Shown piece by piece: positions 8,260-15,775 of a stretch of DNA of 64,000 bases. The position numbers were made by a program, and so were the translations under genes. This DNA is from Paenibacillus mesophilus (GTDB taxonomy: Bacteria; Bacillota; Bacilli; Paenibacillales; NBRC-103111), in assembly GCF_005938385.1 (NCBI RefSeq), contig NZ_VCRA01000007.1, positions 186,001 to 250,000 on the forward strand, written 5' to 3'. The notes below the pieces were generated by a model. It saw nothing but the letters and a program-made list of their open reading frames with translations. It was not told where the DNA came from and ran no database searches. Within the stretch, counting starts at the first letter, position 1, and every line of letters begins with the position of its first letter.

Positions 8260-9669
8260 ATGAGAAAACGCCCGCCGAATGTATTGCTGATTACGGCCGA
8301 CCAGCTTCGCTTCGACTGTATCGGTTCAAGCGGCAAATATCCCGTCCGGACTCCCCATCTGGACCTGCTTGCTTCGCAGAGCGCCGTCTTCTCCGGCGCT
8401 TATTCGCATATTCCGGTATGCGGACCGGCGAGGCAATCGCTGTTGAACGGCAGGAGAGCCGAGACGTTCGGTGCTTTATGGAATTACAATGGCGCTCTCC
8501 CCATTGCCTCTCTTGAGCCGGATCATTACTCCTGGACCCAAACATTATCCGAGAACGGCTACGCCTCGGCATTCTTGGGCAAATGGGGCGTCAACCCGTC
8601 TCTTGACGCAACCGCTTTCGGCTACGATTCGTATGTCGGCGAAGCCGAATACGGGCGATTCACGAAAAGCCGCTATCCGGATGTCCGTTTCTCGAACGGC
8701 TTTTTCGGAGAGACGAATCCGATCCCGGTCGAGGACTCGCAGACACATTGGCTGGCGGCGCGGGCTGTCGAGGCTATCGAGCGGCTGCACGAGGCCGACT
8801 CCCCTTGGCATGTGGCGCTGCACTTCCCGGAGCCGCATTTGCCATGCCGGCCTTCGGGACGCTTCGCCGATATGTACGATCCGGCGGAAGTTCCTGAGTG
8901 GGACGGCTTCCGCGAAACGTTTGCCGGGAAACCATACATCCAACAGCAGCAATTATACAATTGGGGCATCGAGCATTTTACATGGAACGATTGGGCCCCG
9001 GTCGTCGCCCGGTATTACGGCGTTATCAGCCAAATGGACGAGGCGGTCGGCATCGTGCTGCAAGCTCTGGACCGGATCGGCGCGGCGGACGATACGATCG
9101 TTATTTTCACCGCGGATCACGGCGACATGTGCGGCTCGCACCGCATGATGGACAAACATTTCATCTTGTACGACGATGTCGTTCACGTGCCGCTTATGAT
9201 CCGCTGGCCGGAGCTGGTTCGCCAAGGGGCAACGATCAGCCGATTCGTCTACAATTTTCTCGACCTGCCCCCTACCCTTCTGGACCTGCTCGGACTTCAA
9301 GCGCACGACCCGGGAAATTTGCACGGCCGCTCCTTAGTACCGCTGCTCTCCGGGATGGCGGAATCGGCGGAATGGCGAGATTCGGTCGTCGCCTCCTACA
9401 ACGGCCAGCAGTTCGGACTGTACACGCAGCGCATGATCCGTACGAACGAATGGAAATATGTGTGGAATCTTACGGATACGGATGAGCTGTACGATCTCCA
9501 AGCCGATCCTGCCGAGCTTACTAACCGGATCGGCGATCCGGATCATGCTGGACTTGTCGCGGAACTTCGACGCCGGTTGTACTATACGCTACTCGCGGAC
9601 GGCGACGCGATTGTCGCCAATGAATGGATGCGGCGGCAATTGTTGCAGGGATGCAAGCTTTCGAGGTAG
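8260..9669 (+). CDS. Sulfatase with canonical Cys-type motif
   Basis: The protein (469 residues from this start) has the sulfatase opening NVLLITADQLRFD and the full signature VC-G-P-A-R at C54, the Cys converted to formylglycine by a maturase. The second metal site TADHGDMCGSH is followed by DKH with the substrate-binding Lys. Members hydrolyse sulfate esters of sugars, choline or similar. AAGGAAGG at 8240-8247 favours ATG 8260; in-frame ATGs at 8164 and 8248 are less well placed. It is 32 bp behind the AraC gene. No signal peptide is visible. The two relatives upstream lack this Cys. Confidence 0.9.
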   Translation: MRKRPPNVLLITADQLRFDCIGSSGKYPVRTPHLDLLASQSAVFSGAYSHIPVCGPARQSLLNGRRAETFGALWNYNGALPIASLEPDHYSWTQTLSENGYASAFLGKWGVNPSLDATAFGYDSYVGEAEYGRFTKSRYPDVRFSNGFFGETNPIPVEDSQTHWLAARAVEAIERLHEADSPWHVALHFPEPHLPCRPSGRFADMYDPAEVPEWDGFRETFAGKPYIQQQQLYNWGIEHFTWNDWAPVVARYYGVISQMDEAVGIVLQALDRIGAADDTIVIFTADHGDMCGSHRMMDKHFILYDDVVHVPLMIRWPELVRQGATISRFVYNFLDLPPTLLDLLGLQAHDPGNLHGRSLVPLLSGMAESAEWRDSVVASYNGQQFGLYTQRMIRTNEWKYVWNLTDTDELYDLQADPAELTNRIGDPDHAGLVAELRRRLYYTLLADGDAIVANEWMRRQLLQGCKLSR

Positions 9670-9801
9670 TTGGCAGGTGGATCAGGGGGATTAGTCTTCG
9701 TCAGGAGACTCGGGCGTCTTCTTTCGAAGGCTTATTTGTTTTTGACATGCTGTCGCGGTCAGCGGATTATTTCCCGTAGCTTTCCGTCTCCTATTCCAAG
9801 A

Positions 9802-10158
9802 CTACAGCTCGCCCTCCTTCACCGTATTTGTCGAAGCTGCTGTCCTTGCCTTCTCTGTGTCATGCCCGCTGGAAAGAAACGGATCGGACAACAGCGCAAC
9901 GACAAGCTGCGCGCCATCGCTCATTCCCTGCAAATACAAGCGTTCGTTCTCTATCACCCGCATGAAATGATGCTTATCCTCCCACTCCATAAACTCCAGC
10001 CCATGTGTCCGATCCGCACCGGTAAACATCGCTTCGAAAGCCACCTCCTCCTCCGCGCGATATTTACACAGGGCGGAATTACGCTCGATTCGGGAAGCTT
10101 TACGAAGAATTCCTTCCGGAGCTGGTCCCCAGGCAAAATTCTCCTGGGTTTTTAGCAA
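9802..10158 (-). CDS. Hypothetical protein, 118 residues
   Basis: I do not recognise this protein. It reads from a TTG at 10158 to a TAG at 9802 and has a charged, protein-like composition with a helical stretch (WEDKHHFMRVIENERLYLQG) and a hydrophobic run after MSDGAQLVVALL. The C-terminal 25 residues are polar and probably disordered. No good ribosome site precedes the TTG, and the first internal ATG is near residue 43, so the start is uncertain. It is divergent from the histidine kinase operon, and the heptamer repeats at 10182-10227 lie in the shared upstream region. Confidence 0.5.
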   Translation of the reverse strand: MLKTQENFAWGPAPEGILRKASRIERNSALCKYRAEEEVAFEAMFTGADRTHGLEFMEWEDKHHFMRVIENERLYLQGMSDGAQLVVALLSDPFLSSGHDTEKARTAASTNTVKEGEL

Positions 10159-10181
10159 AAACCAGTATAACAGACGGCTAT

Positions 10182-10241
10182 AAAAGAACTGCGAAAGAAC
10201 TATGAAAGAATCCCTATAGTGAAAGATCCTTTACCTATAGT
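10182..10241 (+). promoter_or_regulatory. 11-bp-period heptamer repeats and -10 boxes before the kinase/SARP operon
   Basis: AAAAGAA at 10182, GAAAGAA at 10193 and GAAAGAA at 10204 are spaced exactly 11 bp apart. A fourth copy, GAAAGAT, is at 10221-10227 and is followed after 8 bp by TATAGT at 10236-10241. Another TATAGT lies at 10215-10220. SARP-type regulators are known to bind direct heptamer repeats at 11-bp period, with the last repeat about 8 bp before the -10 box. The downstream operon encodes a regulator with that output domain, so autoregulation is inferred. Confidence 0.6.
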
Positions 10242-10350
10242 ATGATCAATAGGTGAGAAGGAACTGAAGGAAACATTGTGACGGCTTGCTGTCCTGAATA
10301 TAATTAGAGGAACTCCAGATGTTTTCTACTGTAAGGAGAATTTCGCAGTT

Positions 10351-12111
10351 ATGAGTATAACGCTATCCAATGTGGTCATGCTGGTTTCCATTTTTTTGAT
10401 GACCGCGTTTTTATGCTACGCCTTTCTGTACAGGCAGGAACGGGGAATCCGATATTTTGCCTGGGTCATGGTTTGCCGCGTGATTTATGCCGGAAGTGTG
10501 ATCATGGAAATCAACAGCGAAAGTTTATCGTCAAAAATGCTGTTTCGAAATATGGAACAGACCAGCTTGCTGTTTGTGGTGCCTATGGTCATTTTTTTTG
10601 TGCTGGCCCTGTTCGGGAAAGACGAATATTTACGTCCGTCTCGAATGATGCAGATCCTTTCGATTTTCGCGCTTTGGTCGTTGCTTATATGGACGAATCC
10701 GTATCACCATCTGCTTTTCCGGAATATAGAGCTCGACCAAGGGCATTTGGAAATAAGCAAAACCGTTTATTCCATTGCGTTTAATATCATCTGTTATCTG
10801 ATTATTGCTGCTTGCGTCTTTTATTTGTTCGTCTATCTGCGGCGCGTACGTCCCGAGCTTCGCAAGCCCGGCATCTTGTTAGTGCTGTGCGGTTGTATCC
10901 CCGCTGCGACGGAAATTGCCAAATCTTCTTCCTTCGGCCTTACGCCGTGGCTGCTTCCCCTCTCGGTCTATTCCGGCTTTTTGGGAATGGCTATGCTGTG
11001 GATTGTGATCCGATACCGGATGTTCTCGGTCGTACCGCTTGCAAGAAACGTTGTGGTCGAGACGATGGAAGAAGGGATACTTATTGTCAATCGAAGAGGA
11101 AGCGTCATCGATAGCAATGCGTATATTGAGCCCTTATTTGCGGGTTCGGGAGAAAGTTCGATTGCGGGACAGCATATCGACAAATTGTTGCACAAGTGGC
11201 CGGAATGGCTGCGTGTCTGCAAGCATATGGAGACGGGCGATATAGAGATTGACGCCCAGGTGAACGGAGAAACACGGGTCTATTCGGTCAAGGTGTATCC
11301 GCTTGCCTCCCGGGGAGGGCCTGGACAAGGAACCGTATCCGTATTGTTCGACATAACAGAAAAGCAAAGACAGATGGAGCAGATCGTTAAGCTCAATCAG
11401 CTAAAAGACCATTTGTTCGCAATCGTTTCCCACGATATCCGGAACCCGTTAGCGGTCCAGGCTAGTTTGATTGAAGTGCTGGAAGTGGATAAAACGATGT
11501 TTAACCGCAATCATCAGGAAGTGATCGATGCATTAAGCGGGCAAATTCAAAATACGTTTGTGATGATCGAAAATTTGCTGGAATGGTTTCGCAGCCAAAA
11601 GGAAGGCATGCTGCTGCAACCCGAACGATTACGACTGTCAGATGTGGTCGAGGAAGTGTGCCGCACATTGCGAATTAAAAGCGAAGCCAAGCAAATCGCG
11701 ATACATACGGAGATCGACATCGACATCGAAGTATATGCGGATAGAGAAGCGGTCAATCTGATCGTTCGTAATCTGATGACGAATGCGATCAAATTTTCCG
11801 AGCCAGGCGGGAGAGTTCTGGTTAGAGCCGAAACGAATGCCGGGCAGGTTATCGTATCGGTTAGCGACAATGGTGTGGGTATGGAGGAACAACGGGTTCG
11901 GGAATTGTTCGATCCGCTGAGGCTCGTGTCCACAACAGGTACTGCCGGGGAGAGAGGAACCGGGCTGGGATTGCAAGTTTGCCAACAATTCGTGCGGATG
12001 AGCGGCGGACAAATTTGGGTGGAAAGCGTGCCACGCCAGAAAACTGTTTTTTACTTTACGCTTCGCGCTGCAGACTCGGAAAGGGACAATGATGAGAGTA
12101 TTGCTTATTGA
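10351..12111 (+). CDS. Membrane sensor histidine kinase (7TM N-terminus, PAS, HisKA, HATPase)
   Basis: The 586-residue protein has about seven hydrophobic segments in residues 1-225 of the histidine-kinase N-terminal 7TM type, then a PAS-like region (residues 235-335, GILIVNRRGSVIDSN). The phosphoacceptor motif IVSHDIRNP has His361, and the ATP-binding domain shows NLMTNAIKFSE, SDNGVGM and GERGTGLGLQVC. AAGGAG lies about 13 bp before the ATG. Its 3' end overlaps the response-regulator start by 23 bp, so they form a two-gene operon. The signal is unknown; a small hydrophobic or membrane ligand is possible. Confidence 0.92.
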   Translation: MSITLSNVVMLVSIFLMTAFLCYAFLYRQERGIRYFAWVMVCRVIYAGSVIMEINSESLSSKMLFRNMEQTSLLFVVPMVIFFVLALFGKDEYLRPSRMMQILSIFALWSLLIWTNPYHHLLFRNIELDQGHLEISKTVYSIAFNIICYLIIAACVFYLFVYLRRVRPELRKPGILLVLCGCIPAATEIAKSSSFGLTPWLLPLSVYSGFLGMAMLWIVIRYRMFSVVPLARNVVVETMEEGILIVNRRGSVIDSNAYIEPLFAGSGESSIAGQHIDKLLHKWPEWLRVCKHMETGDIEIDAQVNGETRVYSVKVYPLASRGGPGQGTVSVLFDITEKQRQMEQIVKLNQLKDHLFAIVSHDIRNPLAVQASLIEVLEVDKTMFNRNHQEVIDALSGQIQNTFVMIENLLEWFRSQKEGMLLQPERLRLSDVVEEVCRTLRIKSEAKQIAIHTEIDIDIEVYADREAVNLIVRNLMTNAIKFSEPGGRVLVRAETNAGQVIVSVSDNGVGMEEQRVRELFDPLRLVSTTGTAGERGTGLGLQVCQQFVRMSGGQIWVESVPRQKTVFYFTLRAADSERDNDESIAY

Positions 12112-13204
12112 TGACGAACAGGCGATGCTGACGGCACTCAGCCAGCTATTGTCGCGAATAGATGGCGTGGAAATCGTCGGGATGGTACGCAGCCGTGCAG
12201 AGGCGGTTGCGTTTGCCGCACAGCATGTCGTGGATCTTGCCTTTATCGATATTAAGATCGCGGAAGACAGCGGATTGACATTAGCCCTTGAATTGAGGAA
12301 GATGAACGCCGACTTGGATATTGTGTTCGTGACCTCCCATAAGGAGTTTGCGCTGGATGCTTTTAATGCTTATCCATTGGATTATATTGTAAAGCCTATT
12401 TCTAAGAAGCGATTGGAAGAAACCGTTGCGAGAGCGGCGAGAGGGCGGACGGAGAAGCTCGGTCCCGGTAACGCGGACAGGCCGAAACGATTGTCGGTTG
12501 CAAGCTTGGGAGGTTTGCAAGTCAGCAGCGAGCAAGGAGAATCATTGAAGTGGATGTCCCGTAAAAGTCAGGAGCTGTTTGCGTATTTGTTGCTCTGTCG
12601 CGGGAATCGTGCGGCCAAAGTCCGTATTCTGGAAGATTTATTCCATGATAGAGAAGGGAAGAATTCGGAGTTGTATCTCAATACTGCGCTATACCAGCTG
12701 CGCAGGACGCTATCTACGCATGGAATGAAGGCAATACTTGTCTCCGATCGCGAATACTATCAGATGAGTCTGGAACAAATCGAGGTCGATTTTATACAAT
12801 TTGAAGAACGATTGTCCGGTTTCCACACCATTGATGGAAATAATGAAGAGGCCGCGATAGCCATTGAGAACCTGTATACAGGCGATTTGTTCGAAGACAA
12901 ACCGTACGGGTGGGCGCTTGCCGAGCGTGAGCGGCTCAGCGATGTGTACGAGGCGTTTGCCAAACGTCTGGTCAAGTGGCTGCTCGAAAATAATCAGATT
13001 CGTCAGGCCGTTCAGATTTCTAAAAGGCTGGTGCGGCGCAACGAATTGGATGAAGAAGCGAATATGCTGCTTATGCACGGGTTTGCCGCCTTGAAGGACA
13101 GACGGGCCCTCCAATTGCAATACAAGCAGTATGAAGAGCTATTGAAGCAAGAACTCAATATTCAGCCTTCGGCAGAGCTAACCGAGTGGTACGGTCGATT
13201 GTAG
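12089..13204 (+). CDS. Response regulator with SARP-like winged helix and BTAD domain
   Basis: The 371-residue protein has a receiver domain at residues 1-125 (LIDDEQAML, phosphoacceptor FIDIK with Asp54, FVTSH, and KPISK). A winged-helix segment follows at about 130-230 (WMSRKSQELFAYLLLC, YLNTALYQLRRTL), then a helical BTAD repeat domain to the end (AIENLYTGDLFED, RLVRRNELDEEANMLLMHGF). This receiver/SARP/BTAD architecture occurs in Firmicutes beside 7TM kinases. The first two codons are both ATG; either may start. Its likely DNA sites are the heptamer repeats at 10182-10227 and 13983-14000. Confidence 0.9.
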   Translation: MMRVLLIDDEQAMLTALSQLLSRIDGVEIVGMVRSRAEAVAFAAQHVVDLAFIDIKIAEDSGLTLALELRKMNADLDIVFVTSHKEFALDAFNAYPLDYIVKPISKKRLEETVARAARGRTEKLGPGNADRPKRLSVASLGGLQVSSEQGESLKWMSRKSQELFAYLLLCRGNRAAKVRILEDLFHDREGKNSELYLNTALYQLRRTLSTHGMKAILVSDREYYQMSLEQIEVDFIQFEERLSGFHTIDGNNEEAAIAIENLYTGDLFEDKPYGWALAERERLSDVYEAFAKRLVKWLLENNQIRQAVQISKRLVRRNELDEEANMLLMHGFAALKDRRALQLQYKQYEELLKQELNIQPSAELTEWYGRL

Positions 13205-13324
13205 CTAGTGAAGTATAACTAAGGAACTTGGGCCTCTGTCTTGCAACGCCCTATTTGGATACATACGTTTATATTTTGATGGGCGTGAGGTAACGATAAA
13301 TCTGCTATGAAATTCGCTCAGAAG

Positions 13325-13470
13325 TTATCGTCTCGTTTTGCTCAACCGTGTAGCTGAGACAGGTAAACTATCCGGCTCGTTAAAACTTAAAGCGTCGGGT
13401 CGGTTACCCTGTGCGTCCGCATCGACCAGCAATACTTTCTTCCCCCAGCAGCCAAACCGACTCCGAGATT
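13325..13470 (-). pseudogene. Fragment of a parA/soj-like ATPase gene, frameshifted
   Basis: Read on the minus strand from about 13470, the codons give NLGVGLAAGGRK. After a one-base shift at about 13436 they give VLLVDADAQGN and then a degraded EPDSLPVSATRL before TAA at 13325-13327. NLGVGLA-x-x-GKKVLLVDADxQG is the hallmark N-terminal region of ParA/Soj partition ATPases, here without the preceding P-loop start and without the rest of the protein. It overlaps the 3' end of the small ORF at 13387-13683. I read it as a relic of a plasmid or integrative element. Confidence 0.72.
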
Positions 13471-13683
13471 TTCGCCTTCGGCAACTGCGCTCTCCAACGC
13501 CTCCTGGATCTCTTCCTGACCAGCAGCAATACCGTTTTCTTCCGCGAATAAGGTGATGAGCGCATGCGAGATGTAATCGTTAATCGCACCGAAGCTTTCC
13601 CGAATGACGGCGGAACGCAGTACGGTCGCTAACGAGTAGCTTCGTTCATCGATTTGAAGAGCCATGACTTGAGCGAGTGACAT
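13387..13683 (-). CDS. Truncated SurA/PpiC-like helical domain protein running into a parA relic
   Basis: The ORF (98 residues) begins MSLAQVMALQIDERSYS after AAGGAG. Its helical first ~65 residues, ending EENGIAAGQEEIQEALE, resemble the N-terminal chaperone domain of SurA/PpiC-type proteins, which can accompany peptide natural-product genes. From about residue 72 the sequence is the parA fragment read partly out of frame, so the original C-terminus is lost. It lies 70 bp downstream of the small leader-like peptide gene on the same strand, and both have good ribosome sites. The function may be lost. Similarity to SurA is by eye and tentative. Confidence 0.45.
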   Translation of the reverse strand: MSLAQVMALQIDERSYSLATVLRSAVIRESFGAINDYISHALITLFAEENGIAAGQEEIQEALESAVAEGENLGVGLAAGGRKYCWSMRTHRVTDPTL

Positions 13684-13753
13684 CGTGCATACTCCTTTAT
13701 GGGTTCCTATATAAAAGCGCGGGAGTCGCTCCCGCGCCATGCTTCTTTCTCCA

Positions 13754-13891
13754 TTAAATAAATCTACCGCCAGTCACGTTTTTCGCTTCTTCCTCGGTCA
13801 GCTTCTTCGGCATATCGCCGAGCTTGATCTCGGTAGCTTTGCTCGTCTCGACGGACTCCTTGGTTGCGTCCGTTTTCTTTTGCTCTCCCAT
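13754..13891 (-). CDS. Small peptide with GG-type leader ending (possible RiPP or bacteriocin precursor)
   Basis: This 45-residue ORF has a near-perfect AAGGAGG ribosome site with good spacing. It encodes a charged, Lys/Glu/Thr-rich peptide, MGEQKKTDATKESVETSK..., ending KLTEEEAKNVTGGRFI. The LTEEEAxxVTGG stretch looks like the double-glycine ending of leader peptides in bacteriocin and RiPP precursors. Only three residues follow the GG, so it may be a core-less remnant, a leader-only helper or an unrelated small protein. Upstream at 13983-14000 are heptamers matching those in front of the kinase/SARP operon. No transporter or modifying enzyme is adjacent. Confidence 0.55.
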   Translation of the reverse strand: MGEQKKTDATKESVETSKATEIKLGDMPKKLTEEEAKNVTGGRFI

Positions 13892-14265
13892 TGGAATCAC
13901 CTCCTTGACAGAAAATCTTCGAAAAGTAAGCTCTCCTTTGACGGTATGAGATTACTTTATGTTTACTTTATCAAATCCAAATAAAAGAATAATGAAAGAA
14001 TTTGCAGTTTCCTTATGAGCTACACATATCACTCCGCTTGTGTCGTCGAAGGAATAGGAACACAATTCGCCCCCTTCATTTTTCAACGGCTTTTATACGG
14101 ATTAGGTTCCTCTGGATCATTAGGACATCAGAGGTCGATAAGAGGCTGGGGAATCGGAGACGATCCCGAGCATCATCTGTTTGGCAGAGGAAGACGCCCT
14201 AGCCTCGTCCGCCGGTCCATACGCAAGAAAGCTGCAGCCCCAATGCGGTCGCCCTGCGTAGACTT
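13892..14265. other. Intergenic region with weak plus-strand ORF
   Basis: This 374-bp stretch holds the leader of the small peptide gene, the heptamer pair at 13983-14000 and a plus-strand reading frame from ATG 14015 to 14317. That frame (MSYTYHSACVVEGIG...) has no ribosome site, turns Arg-rich and runs into the methyltransferase gene on the other strand. I do not call it a gene. Confidence 0.4.
13983..14000. promoter_or_regulatory. Heptamer direct-repeat pair (11-bp period)
   Basis: AAAAGAA at 13983-13989 and GAAAGAA at 13994-14000 are spaced 11 bp apart. They repeat the words and spacing found at 10182-10210. The pair lies about 90 bp upstream of the small peptide gene on the minus strand. 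In that direction the repeats read TTCTTTC/TTCTTTT, opposite to the orientation before the kinase operon, and no good -10 box sits at 8 bp. Regulation by the SARP-like protein is therefore only suggested. Confidence 0.42.
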
Positions 14266-14862
14266 TCACTTTCTTTTCAAAACGACCAGGTTGCCCTTCA
14301 TTCCATCTTCGCTATAACCTTTGCCGACCGTCATCTGGATCGGCAGCACCGGGCCACGTTTAAAATACCGGCTGAAGTGCTGGTCCACGGATTGTTCGGT
14401 CACGAAGACAAAATGTCCTTCTTCTGCCTTGTCGCGACAGCCTCTGAGCAGCATCACCCCGCCCGGTTTGAGCACCCGCGCGACTTCCTCCGCAAATCGC
14501 CCCCGATTTTCTTCGGCGATACTGTGAAAACATCCGCGATCATTGACCATATCCACGCACCGGTTTTCCAACGGCAATTTCAAGACATCGCCCTGACGCC
14601 AATCTACCTGAACCTCCGCCTTGTTTGCCCGTTCCCTTGCGATGTTCAAGGCAGCGGCACTCAGATCGACGCCGATTACGCGATATCCCCGCTGGGCCAG
14701 AAAAATGGCTTCGCTGCCCGCGCCGCAGCCTACATCCAAAACGGCAATATTAGGGGGAAGATCCATGGAAGCCACGAACGCGACCAATTCTTGAGACGGA
14801 TACGGGAGATCCCAGTAGTCTCGAAAGTTTCCGCTGTTATACGCTTCATCCCAATCTCTCAT
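14266..14862 (-). CDS. Class I SAM-dependent methyltransferase
   Basis: The protein (198 residues) has the SAM-binding motif VLDVGCGAGSEAIFLA near residue 41, the acidic residue of motif II in VIGVDLS, and RVLKPGGVMLL as a later motif. The opening RDWDEAYNSG...WDLPYPSQEL resembles TehB/thiopurine-methyltransferase-like detoxification enzymes. The ATG at 14862 is preceded by GGAGG at 8 bp, better than the ATG at 14877. The substrate is unknown. It is a single-gene unit on the minus strand. Confidence 0.85.
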   Translation of the reverse strand: MRDWDEAYNSGNFRDYWDLPYPSQELVAFVASMDLPPNIAVLDVGCGAGSEAIFLAQRGYRVIGVDLSAAALNIARERANKAEVQVDWRQGDVLKLPLENRCVDMVNDRGCFHSIAEENRGRFAEEVARVLKPGGVMLLRGCRDKAEEGHFVFVTEQSVDQHFSRYFKRGPVLPIQMTVGKGYSEDGMKGNLVVLKRK

Positions 14863-14949
14863 CCTGTCAACCTCCATATTAGAGACAGTTTTAACGGCAA
14901 GGGAAAGAACTTTGAAAAGAAAGGCGATGCATCGCCAACCGCAGAATCC

Positions 14950-14977
14950 ATGGGAGCTTGAAATGGAAAGCTCCCAT
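14950..14977. other. Inverted repeat with 10-bp arms upstream of methyltransferase
   Basis: ATGGGAGCTT and AAGCTCCCAT form perfect 10-bp arms around an 8-base loop. The repeat is about 90 bp upstream of the methyltransferase start. No T-run follows on either strand, so an operator or RNA stem is more likely than a terminator. Confidence 0.45.
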
Positions 14978-15059
14978 TGTCTTCAGCAGTTGGGTAATGC
15001 AAATTCATTACAGCATTGTACCTGCCCGTCTAGTATAGTCCATACTGGCTCTGCCCGGC

Positions 15060-15090
15060 AAAAAAGCCCCTCATCCATCAGAGGGGCGCT
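15060..15090 (-). terminator. Rho-independent terminator after DUF1801-like gene
   Basis: On the minus strand GCCCCTC-TGATGGAT-GAGGGGC is followed by TTTTTT. The hairpin begins just after the stop codon of the DUF1801-like gene. Confidence 0.8.
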
Positions 15091-15093
15091 GCT

Positions 15094-15327
15094 TCATTTC
15101 TTTTTCAATTTTCCCGCGGCTTTTTCCTTGTTGGCGGCCACCCGGTATTTCACGATTCGGCTGATAAGCTCATAGGGCAGCGGCTGGTCGAGCGGGAATT
15201 GCAGCGTCCCTTTCGACTTGTGATAAGCCTTTACTTCGTCGTGGAACGCCTCGATTCCGCTGGGAGCCGGATAGAAGCCGATGTGGTACTCATCGATCGA
15301 CCCATAAGCGGCTTTTGGGGGGTTCAT
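15094..15327 (-). CDS. DUF1801-like protein, N-terminally shortened
   Basis: The 77-residue product carries the C-terminal half of a DUF1801/YdhG-type domain: HIGFYPAPSGIEAFHDEV, KGTLQFPLDQPLPYELI and a Lys-rich tail. The usual family members are longer and have a further N-terminal region before HIGFYP. Here only about 14 residues (MNPPKAAYGSIDEY) precede it. AGGAG stands 11 bp before the ATG, so the shortened gene still has a translation start, which suggests an internal deletion. An upstream frame to 15414 exists but reads as non-protein (Arg-rich). Function of the family is unknown. Confidence 0.65.
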   Translation of the reverse strand: MNPPKAAYGSIDEYHIGFYPAPSGIEAFHDEVKAYHKSKGTLQFPLDQPLPYELISRIVKYRVAANKEKAAGKLKKK

Positions 15328-15391
15328 GGGAATGTATCTCCTTTCTGTGGCTTGTCTAATATTCCCATTATACCAGACAAGCCTCCTGCAT

Positions 15392-15760
15392 CTAGCCGCT
15401 CGCTCTTTCCCCAATCACAATCCCAACCTTCCCCCCGTCAACCTGCACCTTATATGAGCGCGTCCGCACCTTTTCGCTGAAAACCGCCTTGCCGGTCTTG
15501 ATCTCAAACTCCCAGCCGTGCCAAGGACAGCGGACAAGCTCGCCGCTGCGGCCGTACTCGTATTCGTACACGGCTGACGGCAGCGTCGTGCCGCAGATAG
15601 GACCCTTGCACAACGGGGCTCCCTGATGCGGACAGCGGTTGTGCAGCGCATACAATTCGCCGCCTACCCGGTACACGCCGATCGACCTGCCCTCGACCTC
15701 CACGATGATTCTTTTGCCTTCTTGGATATCGGCTGCGTCAGCTACATAATGGACCGCCAT
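15392..15760 (-). CDS. Rieske [2Fe-2S] ferredoxin-like protein
   Basis: The 122-residue protein contains CPHQGAPLC near residue 42 and CPWHGWEF near 78, the Cys-His pairs that hold a Rieske [2Fe-2S] cluster. Between the motifs is an insert with extra Cys (KGPICGTT). Such soluble Rieske proteins pass electrons to oxygenases or are found with aromatic-degradation genes. GGAGGG lies 6 bp before ATG 15760. An ATG two codons earlier touches the ribosome site and is less likely. It is the last gene of a minus-strand operon with two amidohydrolases, 15 bp behind the second. Confidence 0.9.
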   Translation of the reverse strand: MAVHYVADAADIQEGKRIIVEVEGRSIGVYRVGGELYALHNRCPHQGAPLCKGPICGTTLPSAVYEYEYGRSGELVRCPWHGWEFEIKTGKAVFSEKVRTRSYKVQVDGGKVGIVIGERASG

Positions 15761-15775
15761 ACGCATCCCTCCGCT

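Noticed and set aside
13387..13470. GLAAGG followed by RKYCWSMRTHRVTDPTL as a RiPP core after a GG cleavage site
   Set aside because: The stretch is a frameshifted ParA/Soj fragment: NLGVGLAAGGRK continues in the next frame as VLLVDADAQGN, so it is a gene relic rather than a core peptide.
14015..14317. Small plus-strand ORF MSYTYHSACVVEGIG...
   Set aside because: No ribosome site, Arg-rich second half, and overlap with the end of the methyltransferase gene on the other strand.
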